Source: Macrococcus sp. 19Msa1099
GTDB lineage: Bacteria; Bacillota; Bacilli; Staphylococcales; Staphylococcaceae
DNA: 64,000 nt
Reading direction: 5' to 3'
NCBI GenBank assembly: GCA_019357535.2
Contig: CP079955.1
Coordinates: 1,860,001 to 1,924,000, forward strand
Shown here: positions 63,034 through 64,000 of the stretch, piece by piece
Position numbering within the stretch: the first letter of the stretch is position 1
Layout: every line of letters starts with the position of its first letter
Made by a program: the position numbers and the translations under genes
Notes under the pieces: generated by a model
What the model was told of the DNA's origin: nothing
Databases searched by the model: none
Seen by the model: only the letters and a program-made list of their open reading frames with translations

Positions 63034-63172
63034 TACATTCTCCTTTTAAGAAAAATTTTACTTGCATATTACATAGATATCATGCAAAATATTATACATT
63101 GACCGTAATTATTTCGTTCTATCGTCTCAATCAGTCATAATTTTAATATACGTCAAAAAAGAGGGAGTTAAA

Positions 63173-63610
63173 ATGATAAAATTAGAACAGTCAATATTCA
63201 AGACAGCAAGCCAAGTCGAGCATGTTTTAAATGCTATACTTTTAAAACGATTCGGAATCACATTTGCTGAATTTCTTATTCTATACAAAGTATATAAAGA
63301 TAGTAATAGCTCAGTGACAGACATACAAGATGACATTCAATATAAGATGGATTCTGCAAGCATAAAGACTAAGAAACTTAGGGACTTAGGGTTCGTCGTT
63401 AAAGAACGTCGTAAAGATGATGAACGTAAAGTATGTGTGAAAATTACAGATAGTGGCTGTGAAATCGTCAAACTAGTCATGGTGGAGCATCAACAATGTA
63501 TTTATGATAGTATAGGAAATACTTTCACAAAAGAGGACGGTGAAACCCTATTTATCCTTCTTGATAAATACAGAAAAGCTTTCCATCAATATACCGATAC
63601 GATTAACTAA
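63173..63610 (+). CDS. MarR-family regulator
   Basis: A 145-residue winged-helix protein: dimerisation helix (residues 1-25), ITFAEFLILYKVY, recognition helix region YKMDSASIKTKKLRDLGFV, and wing RRKDDERKVCVKIT. Target and ligand unknown. A Cys in the wing could sense oxidants, but this is speculative. GAGGGAG precedes ATG 63173; convergent with the antiporter gene. Confidence 0.87.
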   Translation: MIKLEQSIFKTASQVEHVLNAILLKRFGITFAEFLILYKVYKDSNSSVTDIQDDIQYKMDSASIKTKKLRDLGFVVKERRKDDERKVCVKITDSGCEIVKLVMVEHQQCIYDSIGNTFTKEDGETLFILLDKYRKAFHQYTDTIN

Positions 63611-63647
63611 AAAACTGGGTGCACTTCAATGTGCATCCAGTTTTTTA
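63609..63647. terminator. Bidirectional terminator, MarR gene and antiporter
   Basis: AAAACTGG(G)TGCAC pairs with GTGCA(T)CCAGTTTT with T6 after it; overlaps the stop codon of the antiporter gene. Confidence 0.9.
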
Positions 63648-64000
63648 CAGTTCTGCAGATTGTACTTGTTGTCGTAAAAATCCCTGCTGTTCTTCTTTAT
63701 TGATCTTAACAATCTTGAACCCAGTATAACCATAAACAAGTGAAATGATTGGTACTACAAAATTTAGAATTGCATATGGTGCATAGTCAAATACATGTAC
63801 ACCTAGTGTTGCTAAAATGAATACACCACATGTATTCCACGGTACGAATACACTTGTTAGTGTACCACTATCTTCTAAACAACGTGATAAGTTTTTCGGG
63901 TGTAAACCTTTATCAATAAACGCCTTTAAGTACATACGACTTGGTACTACGATACTAATATATTGTTCTGAACATGTTGCATTCACTGTAAAGCAGCTTA
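63645..64000 (-). CDS. nhaC: NhaC-type Na+/H+ antiporter (3' part only)
   Basis: The last 117 codons of a gene that continues beyond the right edge; the frame is open to the end. CFTVNATCSEQYISIVVPSRMY, then GLHPKNLSRCLEDSGTLTSVFVPWNTCG and two hydrophobic segments match the C-terminal part of NhaC-family antiporters. It ends in a short hydrophilic tail (EEQQGFLRQQVQSAEL). Confidence 0.87.
   Translation of the reverse strand, partial: SCFTVNATCSEQYISIVVPSRMYLKAFIDKGLHPKNLSRCLEDSGTLTSVFVPWNTCGVFILATLGVHVFDYAPYAILNFVVPIISLVYGYTGFKIVKINKEEQQGFLRQQVQSAEL

Overview
The window reads as a continuous stretch of chromosome from a low-GC Gram-positive coccus of the Staphylococcaceae. Gene order closely follows the staphylococcal/Bacillus backbone (ydbST-cshA-murF-ddl, rodA, cls, yidC, thi operon, fabZ-murA, atp operon, upp-glyA-rpiB-prmC-prfA-tdk, rho-glpX-murZ-fba-pyrG-rpoE, deo operon, dps). 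Several details point to Macrococcus or a close relative rather than Staphylococcus aureus: a Spo0F-like receiver gene kept beside fba, and a sulfur-metabolism block next to luxS. The genus is an inference from gene order and recalled protein similarity, not from a search. There is no rRNA, tRNA, insertion sequence, prophage or CRISPR array.

Layout. 1-9.9 kb: envelope and RNA genes (PH-domain membrane proteins, DEAD-box helicase, MurF, Ddl, RodA, cardiolipin synthase, an HD hydrolase, YidC). 9.9-13 kb: thiamine salvage operon tenA-thiD-thiM-thiE under a TPP riboswitch with its own terminator. 13-15 kb: two tandem LysM/transglycosylase-like secreted proteins, one with a perfect WalR-type box. 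15-18.7 kb: an Ssb paralogue divergent from ywpF, then fabZ, an EpuA-like protein, murA and a DUF1146 protein. 18.7-25.6 kb: complete F1Fo ATP synthase operon. 25.7-35.6 kb: mnaA, upp, glyA, ywlG, rpiB, arginine phosphatase, sua5, prmC, prfA, tdk, rpmE2, rho. 35.8-44 kb: glpX, a QsrR-like thiol regulator, murZ, fba, a Spo0F-like receiver, ywjG, pyrG, rpoE and a GNAT protein. 44-51.5 kb: coaW, then a sulfur island. 52.5-56.7 kb: deoR-deoC-pdp-deoB. 56.8-64 kb: dps, membrane proteins, MFS transporter, butanediol dehydrogenase, UspA, an LCP protein, GNAT, MarR and the end of an NhaC antiporter.

The most interesting part is 45.0-51.5 kb. A SAM-I (S-box) riboswitch controls an operon of an M20 amidohydrolase, an ATP-grasp ligase and an unannotated 31-residue hydrophobic peptide. 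This pairing is not among the classical S-box targets I know and suggests a small amide or dipeptide linked to methionine status. On the other side of a GrpB-family gene, facing the opposite way, is a reverse-transsulfuration operon in which a YrrT-type methyltransferase and the MccA cystathionine synthase are fused in one frame. The junction is exactly a run of nine A residues, where slippage would release a stand-alone methyltransferase. mccB and luxS follow.

Other signals: three perfect DnaA boxes built into a hairpin terminator upstream of sua5/ywlC; a full pyrG promoter/leader of the CTP-sensing reiterative-transcription type; DeoR, PerR, WalR, CcpA (cre) and QsrR-type operators at the expected genes; and unexplained palindromes at the atp, murZ and butanediol dehydrogenase promoters.
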